Source of the DNA: an uncultured beta proteobacterium
GTDB lineage: Bacteria > Pseudomonadota > Gammaproteobacteria > Burkholderiales > Burkholderiaceae_C
Length of the DNA stretch: 43,168 bases
Assembly: GCA_903845935.1 (NCBI GenBank)
Contig: CAIMZI010000007.1
Coordinates: 1-43,168 of the forward strand
Reading direction: 5' to 3'
Position numbers and translations under genes: made by a program. The notes under the pieces are model-generated. The model did no database searches. It was given only the letters and a program-made list of their open reading frames with translations, and was not told where the DNA came from. This document shows, in pieces, positions 16,065 to 23,574 of the stretch (within the stretch, counting starts at the first letter, position 1; every line of letters begins with the position of its first letter).

Positions 16065-16607
16065 TTACATTTGCCCTTCGGTCAGGGTGTCGAGCTGGAA
16101 GCGTCCACTCTTGTGCCACAGCCAGGTGTCGGTATAGGTCACATGGCCCATCTTAACTGGAGCCGGGAAGGGTGCTGCGGCGCGCACCGAACGCTCGATA
16201 TCCGCCATCACCTCTGGTGCCTGGCTTGGTGCGCGCATCCAGCGGATATCGGTCACGAAGCCTAGGCCGTTAATGTCCACTTGCAGCACGCCCACTGCAT
16301 ACAACAGCGGCGGCATTTTTCCAGCAAAGATACGTCCCACGTTTTTCTGGTACAGATGTTTGGCAGCATCCTTGCGGTAGTCCTTGGGATTTTTTGCATC
16401 CGACACCTTGTCCGGCACGGGGGGCACTACCACGGCGACTGGCGGCGGTAACGGAATGGGGGCGGGTGGTGGTGGCGGTGGTGGTGGCGCTTGGGGCGGC
16501 GGTGGCGTGGAGCAGCCGGCCACCAGGGCAGCGATGCAAACCCATGGCTGATACCAGCGCAGGCCAACGACCGTGCACCGGCCAAGGGATGAGTGCCGAT
16601 TGGCCAT
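16065..16607 (-). CDS. Proline-rich lipoprotein with TonB-C-like end
   Basis: Predicted lipoprotein of 180 residues. An N-terminal hydrophobic stretch ends in a lipobox (ALVAGC, lipid Cys32). A long proline tract follows (about residues 35-65, almost only P with A, V, Q, I, L), which could span part of the periplasm. The last 110 residues (VSDAKNPKDYRKDAAKHLYQ, then GKMPPLLYAVGVLQVDINGL, then IERSVRAAAPFPAP) resemble the C-terminal domain of TonB/TolA-like proteins, where residues align with one another across the envelope. It sits alone on the minus strand between uraH and xdhC. The role is unknown; ordinary TonB has a membrane anchor, not a lipid, so it is not called tonB. Confidence 0.75.
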   Translation of the reverse strand: MANRHSSLGRCTVVGLRWYQPWVCIAALVAGCSTPPPPQAPPPPPPPPAPIPLPPPVAVVVPPVPDKVSDAKNPKDYRKDAAKHLYQKNVGRIFAGKMPPLLYAVGVLQVDINGLGFVTDIRWMRAPSQAPEVMADIERSVRAAAPFPAPVKMGHVTYTDTWLWHKSGRFQLDTLTEGQM

Positions 16608-16695
16608 TGCGTCTCCGATTGTTTTGGACAGGCATACTGTGCCTCAATTTTCGCCCTTTGGCGCCTTCCATCCCATATAAAAAAGGTTTCTGTTT

Positions 16696-17511
16696 GTGAA
16701 CGCTCTGGCAGAGTTGATGGTCCAGCTAAAGACCCGTCCGGCCGTGCTGGTCAGCGTGCAGTCTGCGCGCGGCTCGGTTCCGCGCGAGGTCGGGGCCTGG
16801 ATGGCGGTGTTTGTCGATACGGTGGTAGACACCATTGGTGGTGGGCGTCTGGAGCTGGATGCCTTGGCCCATGCCCGTGCCATGTTGCGGTCTGCGGGCA
16901 CCGATCGTGACGCGCAGACGCTGCTCTATCGCCTGGGGCCGGGCCTGGGCCAATGCTGCGGCGGCGAGGTGCAGTTGCACTATGAAGTGCTGACAGCGGC
17001 GGATGCACCGGATGTACGATCACGTCTTGCCAGACACGATGTTCCGCTGGCCCTGTTCGGTGGCGGCCATGTGGGGCGCGCCCTGGTGCAGGTCTTGTCC
17101 AGCTTGTCCCTATCCATACACTGGATCGATAGCCGCGACGAGATATTCCCCGCACTGGTGCCCGATATGGTGCATGCGGAACACTCCGATCCGGTGCAGG
17201 CCGCCGTGCCGGGGCTTGCCAGCGGCAGCCAGGTGCTGATCATGAGCTTCAGCCACGCCGAAGACCTGGATATTGTGGCGGCCTGTCTGCAGCGCCAGCG
17301 CGAACGCAGGGACCTGCCCTATATCGGCCTGATTGGCAGCAAGACCAAATGGGCGTCTTTCCGCTCTCGGCTGGCGGCGCGTGGTTTTCTGGACGCCGAA
17401 CTGGACCAGGTCACCTGCCCGATCGGCATTCCCGGAATTGCCGACAAACGGCCCGAAGCCATCGCAATTGCCGTGGCGGCCCAACTCTTGCTCTTGCAGA
17501 AAACAGCCTAG
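16696..17511 (+). CDS. xdhC: XdhC, xanthine dehydrogenase maturation factor
   Basis: Cytoplasmic chaperone that binds the molybdenum cofactor, supports its sulfuration and inserts it into xanthine dehydrogenase; 271 residues. Family features: SVQSARGSVPREVGAWM, IGGGRLE, GPGLGQCCGGEVQL (with the Cys pair), then a Rossmann-like C-terminal half with ALFGGGHVGRALVQVL and YIGLIGSKTKW, IPGIADKRPEAIAIAVAAQ. The start is a GTG at 16696 with AAAAAAGG about ten bases upstream. Its partners xdhA and xdhB are not adjacent but 17-20 kb downstream. puuD follows 42 bases later on the same strand but with its own operator. Confidence 0.93.
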   Translation: MNALAELMVQLKTRPAVLVSVQSARGSVPREVGAWMAVFVDTVVDTIGGGRLELDALAHARAMLRSAGTDRDAQTLLYRLGPGLGQCCGGEVQLHYEVLTAADAPDVRSRLARHDVPLALFGGGHVGRALVQVLSSLSLSIHWIDSRDEIFPALVPDMVHAEHSDPVQAAVPGLASGSQVLIMSFSHAEDLDIVAACLQRQRERRDLPYIGLIGSKTKWASFRSRLAARGFLDAELDQVTCPIGIPGIADKRPEAIAIAVAAQLLLLQKTA

Positions 17512-17516
17512 TCTGT

Positions 17517-17534
17517 AAAACTGTATACAATTTT
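17517..17534. promoter_or_regulatory. Palindromic operator, probable GntR binding site (puuD)
   Basis: AAAACTGTATACAATTTT, 20 bases before the puuD start, is a palindrome with one mismatched pair (C17521/A17530). It shares AAA-N-TGTATACA-N-TTT with the site between gntR and uraH. TATACA/TACAAT inside it could serve as the puuD -10 element, so bound protein would block transcription. Confidence 0.68.
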
Positions 17535-17553
17535 CGGCAGGAGACCTCAAAAG

Positions 17554-18789
17554 ATGGAAAGCTATTTACTGGATTGGGCCAATCTGCTGCTGCGCTGGGT
17601 CCATGTGATCACGGCCATCGCCTGGGTCGGGTCCTCGTTTTATTTTGTTTTTCTGGACAGCAGCCTCACCGCCCCGCTGGATGAGGACCTGAAACGCCAG
17701 GGTGTCAGCGGTGAACTCTGGGCCGTTCATGGCGGCGGTTTCTACCATCCGGTCAAGTTTGCCGTATCGCCGCCCAAGCTGCCCGCGCATTTGCACTGGT
17801 TTTACTGGGAGAGCTACAGCACCTGGTTGACCGGCTTTTCGCTGTTCACCGTGTCCTATCTGTGGAGTGCGGGCACCTATCTGATTGACAAGGCGGTGAT
17901 GGACTGGTCGCCGGCCGCTGCCGTGGCTGTGGCTCTGGCCTTTCTGGTTTTGTTCTGGCTCGCCTACGACGGCATTTGCCGCGTGTTTGCGCAGCGCAAA
18001 AATGGCGACGCCATCGTCGGTGCCTTGGTGCTGATTTTGGTGTGTGCAGCGGCCTGGCTGGCCTGTCATTGGTTTGCCGGGCGCGCCGCCTTTTTGCTGA
18101 TGGGCGCCATGATTGCCACCAGCATGAGCGCCAATGTGTTTTTCTGGATCATCCCGGGGCAGCGCGCCATGGTGGCCAGTATCCAGGCCGGTCAGGCGGT
18201 GGACCCGATTCACGGCAAGCGCGGCAAACAGCGCAGTGTGCACAACACCTACTTCACGCTGCCGGTGCTGTTTGCCATGCTCAGCAACCACTACAGCTTT
18301 ACCTACAGCCATCCGCAAAACTGGCTGGTGCTGGTTGCCATGATGTTCGCCGGTGCCGCCATACGCCAGTTCTTTGTCATGCGCCACGGTTTCAAGCTCG
18401 GGCGTAATACCCACCCCTGGCCCTACGCGGCGACCGGCATCGTGGTCATTCTGGCGCTGTTGGTCTGGCTCAAGCCCTTGCCAGTAGCGTCAAGCCTGGT
18501 CTCAGCGGCCCCGGCGGCCACGGGCGCTGCCGGTCTGCCCGGTGGTCCCATCAGCTACAAAACCCTGCAGCCGATTTTGGAGCAGCGCTGCTATCTGTGC
18601 CACGGCCCCCTGGTGCAGATGAAAAACGTGCGCCTAGATTCAGCCCAGGGCGTGGCCGGCCATGCGCAAATGCTGTACCAGCAGGCAGTGGTCACGCGCA
18701 TCATGCCCATGAACAATGCCACCGGCATCAGCGAGGCCGAGCGCGCGTTGATCAAGCAGTGGTTTGAGTCTGGCGCGCACACCGAGTGA
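17554..18789 (+). CDS. puuD: PuuD, membrane-bound urate hydroxylase with C-terminal cytochrome c domain
   Basis: Inner-membrane enzyme that oxidises urate to 5-hydroxyisourate and feeds electrons into the respiratory chain instead of making peroxide; 411 residues. The membrane part has about eight helices with WVHVITAIAWVGSSFYFVFLD, GGGFYHPVKF, PPKLPAHLHWFYWESYSTWL in pieces, and HNTYFTLPVLFAMLSNHY. The C-terminal 90 residues are a c-type cytochrome: CYLCH at about 346-350 and a possible axial Met in RIMPMNN. CAGGAG at 17538-17543 is the ribosome site. It lies downstream of xdhC and next to uraH, whose product takes over the unstable reaction product. No soluble uricase is present in the window. 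Confidence 0.95.
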   Translation: MESYLLDWANLLLRWVHVITAIAWVGSSFYFVFLDSSLTAPLDEDLKRQGVSGELWAVHGGGFYHPVKFAVSPPKLPAHLHWFYWESYSTWLTGFSLFTVSYLWSAGTYLIDKAVMDWSPAAAVAVALAFLVLFWLAYDGICRVFAQRKNGDAIVGALVLILVCAAAWLACHWFAGRAAFLLMGAMIATSMSANVFFWIIPGQRAMVASIQAGQAVDPIHGKRGKQRSVHNTYFTLPVLFAMLSNHYSFTYSHPQNWLVLVAMMFAGAAIRQFFVMRHGFKLGRNTHPWPYAATGIVVILALLVWLKPLPVASSLVSAAPAATGAAGLPGGPISYKTLQPILEQRCYLCHGPLVQMKNVRLDSAQGVAGHAQMLYQQAVVTRIMPMNNATGISEAERALIKQWFESGAHTE

Positions 18790-18805
18790 GCCGGAAAAAG
18801 CACAC

Positions 18806-21277
18806 TCATGCCCAGTGCGCACCTGCGATGTAGCGCATGGCCCAGGCAATGCACTGGTCGGCGGGCATGGGGCGGGCGATGCCGTAGCCTTGCACCGTGT
18901 CGCAGCCCAGGCGCTGCAGCAGCAAACCCTGCCTTTGCGACTCCACTCCCTCGGCCACCACTTCCAGTCGGAACAGCTTGGCGATGTTGATAATCGACTC
19001 GACCAGGGCCAGGTCGTCCGGGTCTTCCAGCATGTCGCGCACAAACGACTGGTCAATCTTCAGCGTTTGCACCGCAATGCGTTTGAGGTAACTGAGCGAG
19101 GAGTAGCCGGTGCCAAAGTCGTCGAGCGAGAAGCTGATGCCCAGATTGCGGCAACTTTCAATCAGCGCGTTCATGGCGTGGATGTCGCCCAGCGCCACCG
19201 ACTCCAGAATTTCAAACTCCAGCAGCGCGGGTGACACTTCCGGATGCCGCGCCAGCAGAGCCACCAGCCGCTCCAGAAAATCTGCTCCCTGAAAGTGTCT
19301 GGCGGCGATATTGACGCTGATCGGCCAGACATGGCCCAGGGCCTTCCAGCGCACAATTTGCTGCAGCGCCTGCTCAATCACCCATTCACCGATTTCCACA
19401 ATCACCTCGGTTTGCTCCACCAAGGGCAAAAAGCTTAATGGTGGAATCATGCCGTCCTGCGGATGCTGCCAGCGCAGCAAGGCCTCGAAGCCAGCCACCG
19501 CGCCGGTGCGCAGATTGACCTTGGGCTGGTAATGCAAGCGCAATTCATTCTGAGTTACCGCTTGGCGCACACGTTGCAGGGTCTGATGGGTGGACTCGCG
19601 CTCCAGGTCTTGGCGCACGTCAAACAGGTGATAGCAGTTGCGCCCGGTTTGCTTGGCCACATACATGGCCTGGTCGGCGTGGCGCAGCAGCGCATCGGAG
19701 TCCGAGTTGTCGATGGGAAATATCGATAGGCCAATGCTGGCGGTCACGCTCAGGCTGAAGCCGCCGATGGTGAAGGGCTCCGAGAGTATCTGCAGCAGGC
19801 GCTGCATCAACGCATCCACGTCCTCGATCTGGTCCAGATCTTCCAGCAGAATCACGAACTCGTCGCCACCCAGGCGCGACAGGGTATCGACTTCGCGCAG
19901 TTGCTGGTTCAGGCGCGTCACCACCTCCATCAGCAGTTTGTCGCCGGTATCGTGGCCGTGGGTGTCGTTGATCGGTTTGAAGTGGTCCAGGTCCAGCAAA
20001 CAGACCACCAGCTTGCTGCCATTGCGTTTGGCCTTGTCCAGCGCGCGGTCGAAGCGGTCCGCCAGCAGCGCTCGGTTGGGCAGCCCGGTGAGCTCGTCGT
20101 GGCCAGCCTGCCATTGCAGCCGGTCCTGAATCTTGTAGTTCTCTGACACGTCACGCGCCACCAGCACGCAGCCGATCAGCGTGCCATTCACCGACCAGAT
20201 CGGAGAGGCCAGGCTTTCTACCGGAACGGTGATGCCCTGCGGCGTTAGCAAGCCGCCATGGAATTCGGCACCGGCCTCGGGCAGCTGCTTGAGCACCGCT
20301 AGCACCGGGTTGTTCAGCGGCAGTTGGGTGCCCAGGCCCACCAGTGGGAAGACCTCCGATACCGACCTGCCTACCGCCTCGGCGTGCCGCATGCCGGTGA
20401 GGCTGCAGGCCGAAGCGTTCATAAAGGTCACCGCGCCCGATGGGTCGGTGGTGATGACGGCGTCGCCAATGGACGCCAGCGTCACCTGGGCCAGCTCCTT
20501 TTCCTCCTGTAAGGCGACCTTGAGGGCCTGCTCATCCTGGGTGCGTGCGGCCAGGGAATTGAGCATGAAGTTAAAGGCGCGGCCCAGATGGCTGAGCTCG
20601 TCGCGGCCGCTGACCTGGGCGCGGCTATCCAGCCCGCCGGAGCGCACGGCGTCGGCCACCCGGACCAGTGCCTGAAGCCGGCGCGTCAGGCGTTTGGCCA
20701 GCAACCAGGCCAGCAGGATGCCCACCACGATGGCTGCGGTGGTGTAGAACAGGCCGGTTTGCACAATGGCGGCGAGCCTGGAGGCGGTCTCGTCCTGGGA
20801 GACGCCCAGGCGCACCCAGCCTATGCGCTTGCCATGGATAGCAATGGCATTCACCACGTCGGCCTGGGCGGCATTCCGCAACAGAATTTGCTGCGGCTGT
20901 ATCAGCTCGGCAAAGCGTGAAAAATCTGCCAGATATTTGCCGCGCAGGTCCGGCTCACCATGGGCCAAGATTTTGCCGTCAGGTCCAAGCACCATGGCAT
21001 GCACCACGCCCGGGTAGCGACTGATGGCCAGTGTCAGCTCCTGCAAGCCCGCCAGGTCCGATGACAGCAGGGGCGTGGTGGCAATCAGGCTCAGGTTCTT
21101 GGCCAGGCTGAGGGCCTGGCTGGTCTGGCTTTCAATCAGGAACTCTTTCTGGCGCTGGGACAGGTCGCACACAAACAGCGTCATCATGACGGCATGCACC
21201 AGTGCCACACCCCAGATCAGTTGCCGCTGTACCGATCCGTTAAACAGGCCAGTGAGCTTTTTTAGCCAGTTGTTCAT
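18806..21277 (-). CDS. Membrane GGDEF-EAL protein with HAMP and PAS domains
   Basis: Putative cyclic-di-GMP synthesis/breakdown enzyme of 823 residues. Two membrane helices (about 18-38 and 173-193) enclose a periplasmic sensor of about 135 residues; then HAMP (193-247), PAS (262-380), GGDEF (about 390-555) and EAL (about 565-815). Both catalytic motifs look intact: RLGGDEF (470-474 for GGDEF) and GFEALLRW (EAL 598-600) with DDFGTGYSSLSYLKRI. A typical GGDEF inhibitory RxxD five residues before the motif is not obvious. The start overlaps the stop of the PhnD-like lipoprotein gene (ATGA), so the lipoprotein is probably its periplasmic sensor partner. It is convergent with puuD. Confidence 0.93.
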   Translation of the reverse strand: MNNWLKKLTGLFNGSVQRQLIWGVALVHAVMMTLFVCDLSQRQKEFLIESQTSQALSLAKNLSLIATTPLLSSDLAGLQELTLAISRYPGVVHAMVLGPDGKILAHGEPDLRGKYLADFSRFAELIQPQQILLRNAAQADVVNAIAIHGKRIGWVRLGVSQDETASRLAAIVQTGLFYTTAAIVVGILLAWLLAKRLTRRLQALVRVADAVRSGGLDSRAQVSGRDELSHLGRAFNFMLNSLAARTQDEQALKVALQEEKELAQVTLASIGDAVITTDPSGAVTFMNASACSLTGMRHAEAVGRSVSEVFPLVGLGTQLPLNNPVLAVLKQLPEAGAEFHGGLLTPQGITVPVESLASPIWSVNGTLIGCVLVARDVSENYKIQDRLQWQAGHDELTGLPNRALLADRFDRALDKAKRNGSKLVVCLLDLDHFKPINDTHGHDTGDKLLMEVVTRLNQQLREVDTLSRLGGDEFVILLEDLDQIEDVDALMQRLLQILSEPFTIGGFSLSVTASIGLSIFPIDNSDSDALLRHADQAMYVAKQTGRNCYHLFDVRQDLERESTHQTLQRVRQAVTQNELRLHYQPKVNLRTGAVAGFEALLRWQHPQDGMIPPLSFLPLVEQTEVIVEIGEWVIEQALQQIVRWKALGHVWPISVNIAARHFQGADFLERLVALLARHPEVSPALLEFEILESVALGDIHAMNALIESCRNLGISFSLDDFGTGYSSLSYLKRIAVQTLKIDQSFVRDMLEDPDDLALVESIINIAKLFRLEVVAEGVESQRQGLLLQRLGCDTVQGYGIARPMPADQCIAWAMRYIAGAHWA

Positions 21278-22215
21278 GGTTGCTTTAGCACCGAGCTCTT
21301 GTATTCCTTCAGGAAGCGGCGCACCACCTCATAGTCCTGGTTGCTGGCAGCTACAAAGTTTTGCGTATCAATGCCCGCCAGCAGTTCTCTTCCTTGCGCG
21401 GAATGTTCCAGCGTGGTCAGCAATTCCAGTACCCGCGTGCCGATCGCCTGCGGCAACTCATTGCGCACGATGATGGCATTTTGTATCAGGGTCGGGGTCT
21501 CCCAAATCACCCGCAGTTCTGCGGCCTCGCCCGGATTGGATTGCTGAAATGCCTTCCAGGCCGTCGGCCAAGTGGCGCTGGCGGCGCTCTGCTTCAGGTA
21601 GGCATTCATGATCGACGAGTTGTGTGTGCCTACATAAATGTTGTGGATGTCGGTCTGCACATCCACCCCATGCTTTTGCAGATACAGCTGCGGCATCATG
21701 GCTGCGGCCAAAGCGGTGGGGGCGGGGTAGGCCACGACCTTGCCCTTAAGGTCGCTGGGCTGTTGGACGGGGCTGTCGTTGCGCACAATGAAGATACCCT
21801 TGAAGACACTGTCATCGCCCATTTTTGCGATCACGTGGTAGCCCCAGTCCTGCGCCAGGGTGGCGTGGTAGGGGTTGGGCAAGGCCAGGTCCGCGCTGTG
21901 CTGCTTCAGTTTGCGCTCAAAGTCGGCGTAATCATTGGCGGTTTCCAGGTCAAACAGATTGCCCGGCATCTGGCTATCCAGGTACTCCATCAGCGGCTCA
22001 AACTTTTGCTGCAGCAACTGGGGGTTGTAGAGCGGATGCACCAGGAAGACCCAATGCGTTTTGCCGTCCACGGCGGCGGCCTTGCTGTCGTAGCGGATGG
22101 CGGGCACCGGGCTTTCCTTGCCGCAACCCGCCATCAGGGCCAGTGCCGACCAAGTCAGCAACACGCAGCACCGCATGGTCCAGCCGGACCAGAACGAAGA
22201 ATCTCTTGCCTGCAT
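21274..22215 (-). CDS. PhnD/PtxB-like periplasmic binding lipoprotein
   Basis: Predicted lipoprotein of 313 residues: hydrophobic segment CCVLLTWSALALMAG and lipid Cys31 (MAGC). The mature part resembles phosphate/phosphonate/phosphite-type binding proteins: VFLVHPLYNPQLLQQKFEPL, ADLALPNPYHATLAQDWGY, and VQQPSDLKGKVVAYPAPTAL. No ABC ATPase or permease is next to it. Instead its stop overlaps the start of a GGDEF-EAL gene, which argues for a sensory rather than transport role: the lipoprotein would bind a solute in the periplasm and act on the membrane enzyme. The ligand is unknown. GGAG precedes the ATG at 22215. Confidence 0.82.
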   Translation of the reverse strand: MQARDSSFWSGWTMRCCVLLTWSALALMAGCGKESPVPAIRYDSKAAAVDGKTHWVFLVHPLYNPQLLQQKFEPLMEYLDSQMPGNLFDLETANDYADFERKLKQHSADLALPNPYHATLAQDWGYHVIAKMGDDSVFKGIFIVRNDSPVQQPSDLKGKVVAYPAPTALAAAMMPQLYLQKHGVDVQTDIHNIYVGTHNSSIMNAYLKQSAASATWPTAWKAFQQSNPGEAAELRVIWETPTLIQNAIIVRNELPQAIGTRVLELLTTLEHSAQGRELLAGIDTQNFVAASNQDYEVVRRFLKEYKSSVLKQP

Positions 22216-22273
22216 GCTTGCACTCCTCGAGATTGATTTTGACCTATAACAAGGTTAGCCACCCGAGTGTAGT

Positions 22274-22320
22274 GCGAAGCGAAGGCGTTTCAGAACCACA
22301 TATACTGAAATCCGCTTCGC
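22274..22320. repeat. Nested inverted repeat before the HD-GYP gene
   Basis: Outer arms GCGAAGCG (22274-22281) and CGCTTCGC (22313-22320) are perfectly complementary, and inside them TTTCAG (22288-22293) pairs with CTGAAA (22305-22310). A -10-like TATACT lies at 22301-22306 in the loop. It sits in the 119-base gap between the divergent PhnD-like and HD-GYP genes, ending 15 bases before the latter. It may be an operator or an RNA structure masking the start region. Confidence 0.45.
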
Positions 22321-22334
22321 CAACAGGGGTCCGC

Positions 22335-23561
22335 ATGTCCAGCTTCAAGATCAATCAGCACGAGGCCATCTACTCGCTGTCGGATGCGCTGGATCTGGTG
22401 GGCGTCACCCACATTCACCATGGCAAACGCGTGGCCTATATTGCCGCCGAAATTGCCAAGCGGGCTGGGTGGTCACGGGTGCGTACGGATGAACTGTTTC
22501 AGGCGGCCATCCTGCACGACTGCGGTGTGTCCAAGACCCTGGTGCATGCCAGGCTGGCCCAGTTTGAATGGGAAAATGAAGCCGAGCACTGTGCGCAGGG
22601 CGCCGAACTGATGAACTCCTGCGCACTGCTGAGCCCGCTCTCCGACCTGGTACGCCACCACCACACGCATTGGAATTCCGTGGATGCCGTGCACCTTCCT
22701 AGGGAGCGCAGGCTGGCGGCTAATTGCATTTACCTGGCCGATCGCGTCGACATTTCCTGCCTCAGCATGCGCGGGACCTCCGGCAACCTGCTGCTTTCGA
22801 GGGACGCGGTGCGTGCGCAAATTTTTGAAAAGCGTGGCGAGTGGTTTGAGCCCGGCCTGGTGGACTGTTTTATGGAAGTCTCAGCCTCCGAGGGCTTCTG
22901 GTTCACGCTTGAAAATGAGCACGTGAGCGGCTATGTGTCACGCTGGATATTCGAGTCGGCTGAGGTGGAGATTGATTTTCTGGAACTCCGAAGCCTGGTG
23001 CGGGTGTTTTCCCGAATCGTGGATGCCAAAAGTGCCTTCACACGCGAGCACTCCGAGGGCGTGGCGTCCCTGGCGCGTTTCCTGGGCGAGCAGTTCGGAC
23101 TACCCGAGCGAAGCTGCGAAATGCTGGAGCTGGCCGGCCTGCTACACGACCTGGGCAAACTCCGAATTCCGGATGAGCTGCTGGAAAAAAATGGCAAGCT
23201 GACGCCGCCGGAATATGCCAGCGTGCAGCGCCACAGTTTCGATACCTATAACATCCTGCGCAACATCCACGGCCTGGAAGAGGTGGCTTTATGGGCCGGG
23301 CAGCACCACGAGCGGGTGGACGGCAGTGGTTACCCGTATCACCACGCGGGTGCAGATATTTCGTTTGAGAGCCGGATTGTGGCAGCAGCCGATGTGTTTC
23401 AGGCCCTGGCGCAGACCCGTCCCTATCGGGGCCCCTTGCCGCCCTTGGAGATTTTGGCCATCTTGCAGGAGCAGGCACGATCAGAAAAGCTGGATGCCTC
23501 CATCGTGCAAAAAATCGAATCGTTGCTGGATACCTGCCACCGCGTCGCACTGGCGCACTGA
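22335..23561 (+). CDS. Tandem HD / HD-GYP domain phosphodiesterase
   Basis: Cytoplasmic protein of 408 residues with two metal-dependent phosphohydrolase domains. The N-terminal one has AAILHDCGVSK (His61-Asp62) and VRHHHTHWN but no GYP motif. The C-terminal one has LLHDLGKLRIP (His271-Asp272), a downstream His in VQRHSFDTYNIL, and QHHERVDGSGYP (about 323-334), the complete HD-GYP signature of cyclic-di-GMP phosphodiesterases. No sensor or receiver domain is attached. The ATG at 22335 (MSSFKINQHEAIYS) is preferred; upstream in-frame sequence belongs to the opposite-strand gene and promoter region. It is divergent from the PhnD-like/GGDEF-EAL pair, so all three likely act on one c-di-GMP circuit. 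Confidence 0.88.
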   Translation: MSSFKINQHEAIYSLSDALDLVGVTHIHHGKRVAYIAAEIAKRAGWSRVRTDELFQAAILHDCGVSKTLVHARLAQFEWENEAEHCAQGAELMNSCALLSPLSDLVRHHHTHWNSVDAVHLPRERRLAANCIYLADRVDISCLSMRGTSGNLLLSRDAVRAQIFEKRGEWFEPGLVDCFMEVSASEGFWFTLENEHVSGYVSRWIFESAEVEIDFLELRSLVRVFSRIVDAKSAFTREHSEGVASLARFLGEQFGLPERSCEMLELAGLLHDLGKLRIPDELLEKNGKLTPPEYASVQRHSFDTYNILRNIHGLEEVALWAGQHHERVDGSGYPYHHAGADISFESRIVAAADVFQALAQTRPYRGPLPPLEILAILQEQARSEKLDASIVQKIESLLDTCHRVALAH

Positions 23562-23574
23562 ATCGGTGAGCGGC

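Noticed and set aside
16483..16510. GGT/GGC triplet repeat on the plus strand
   Set aside because: It is the proline codon run of the minus-strand lipoprotein, not an independent repeat element.
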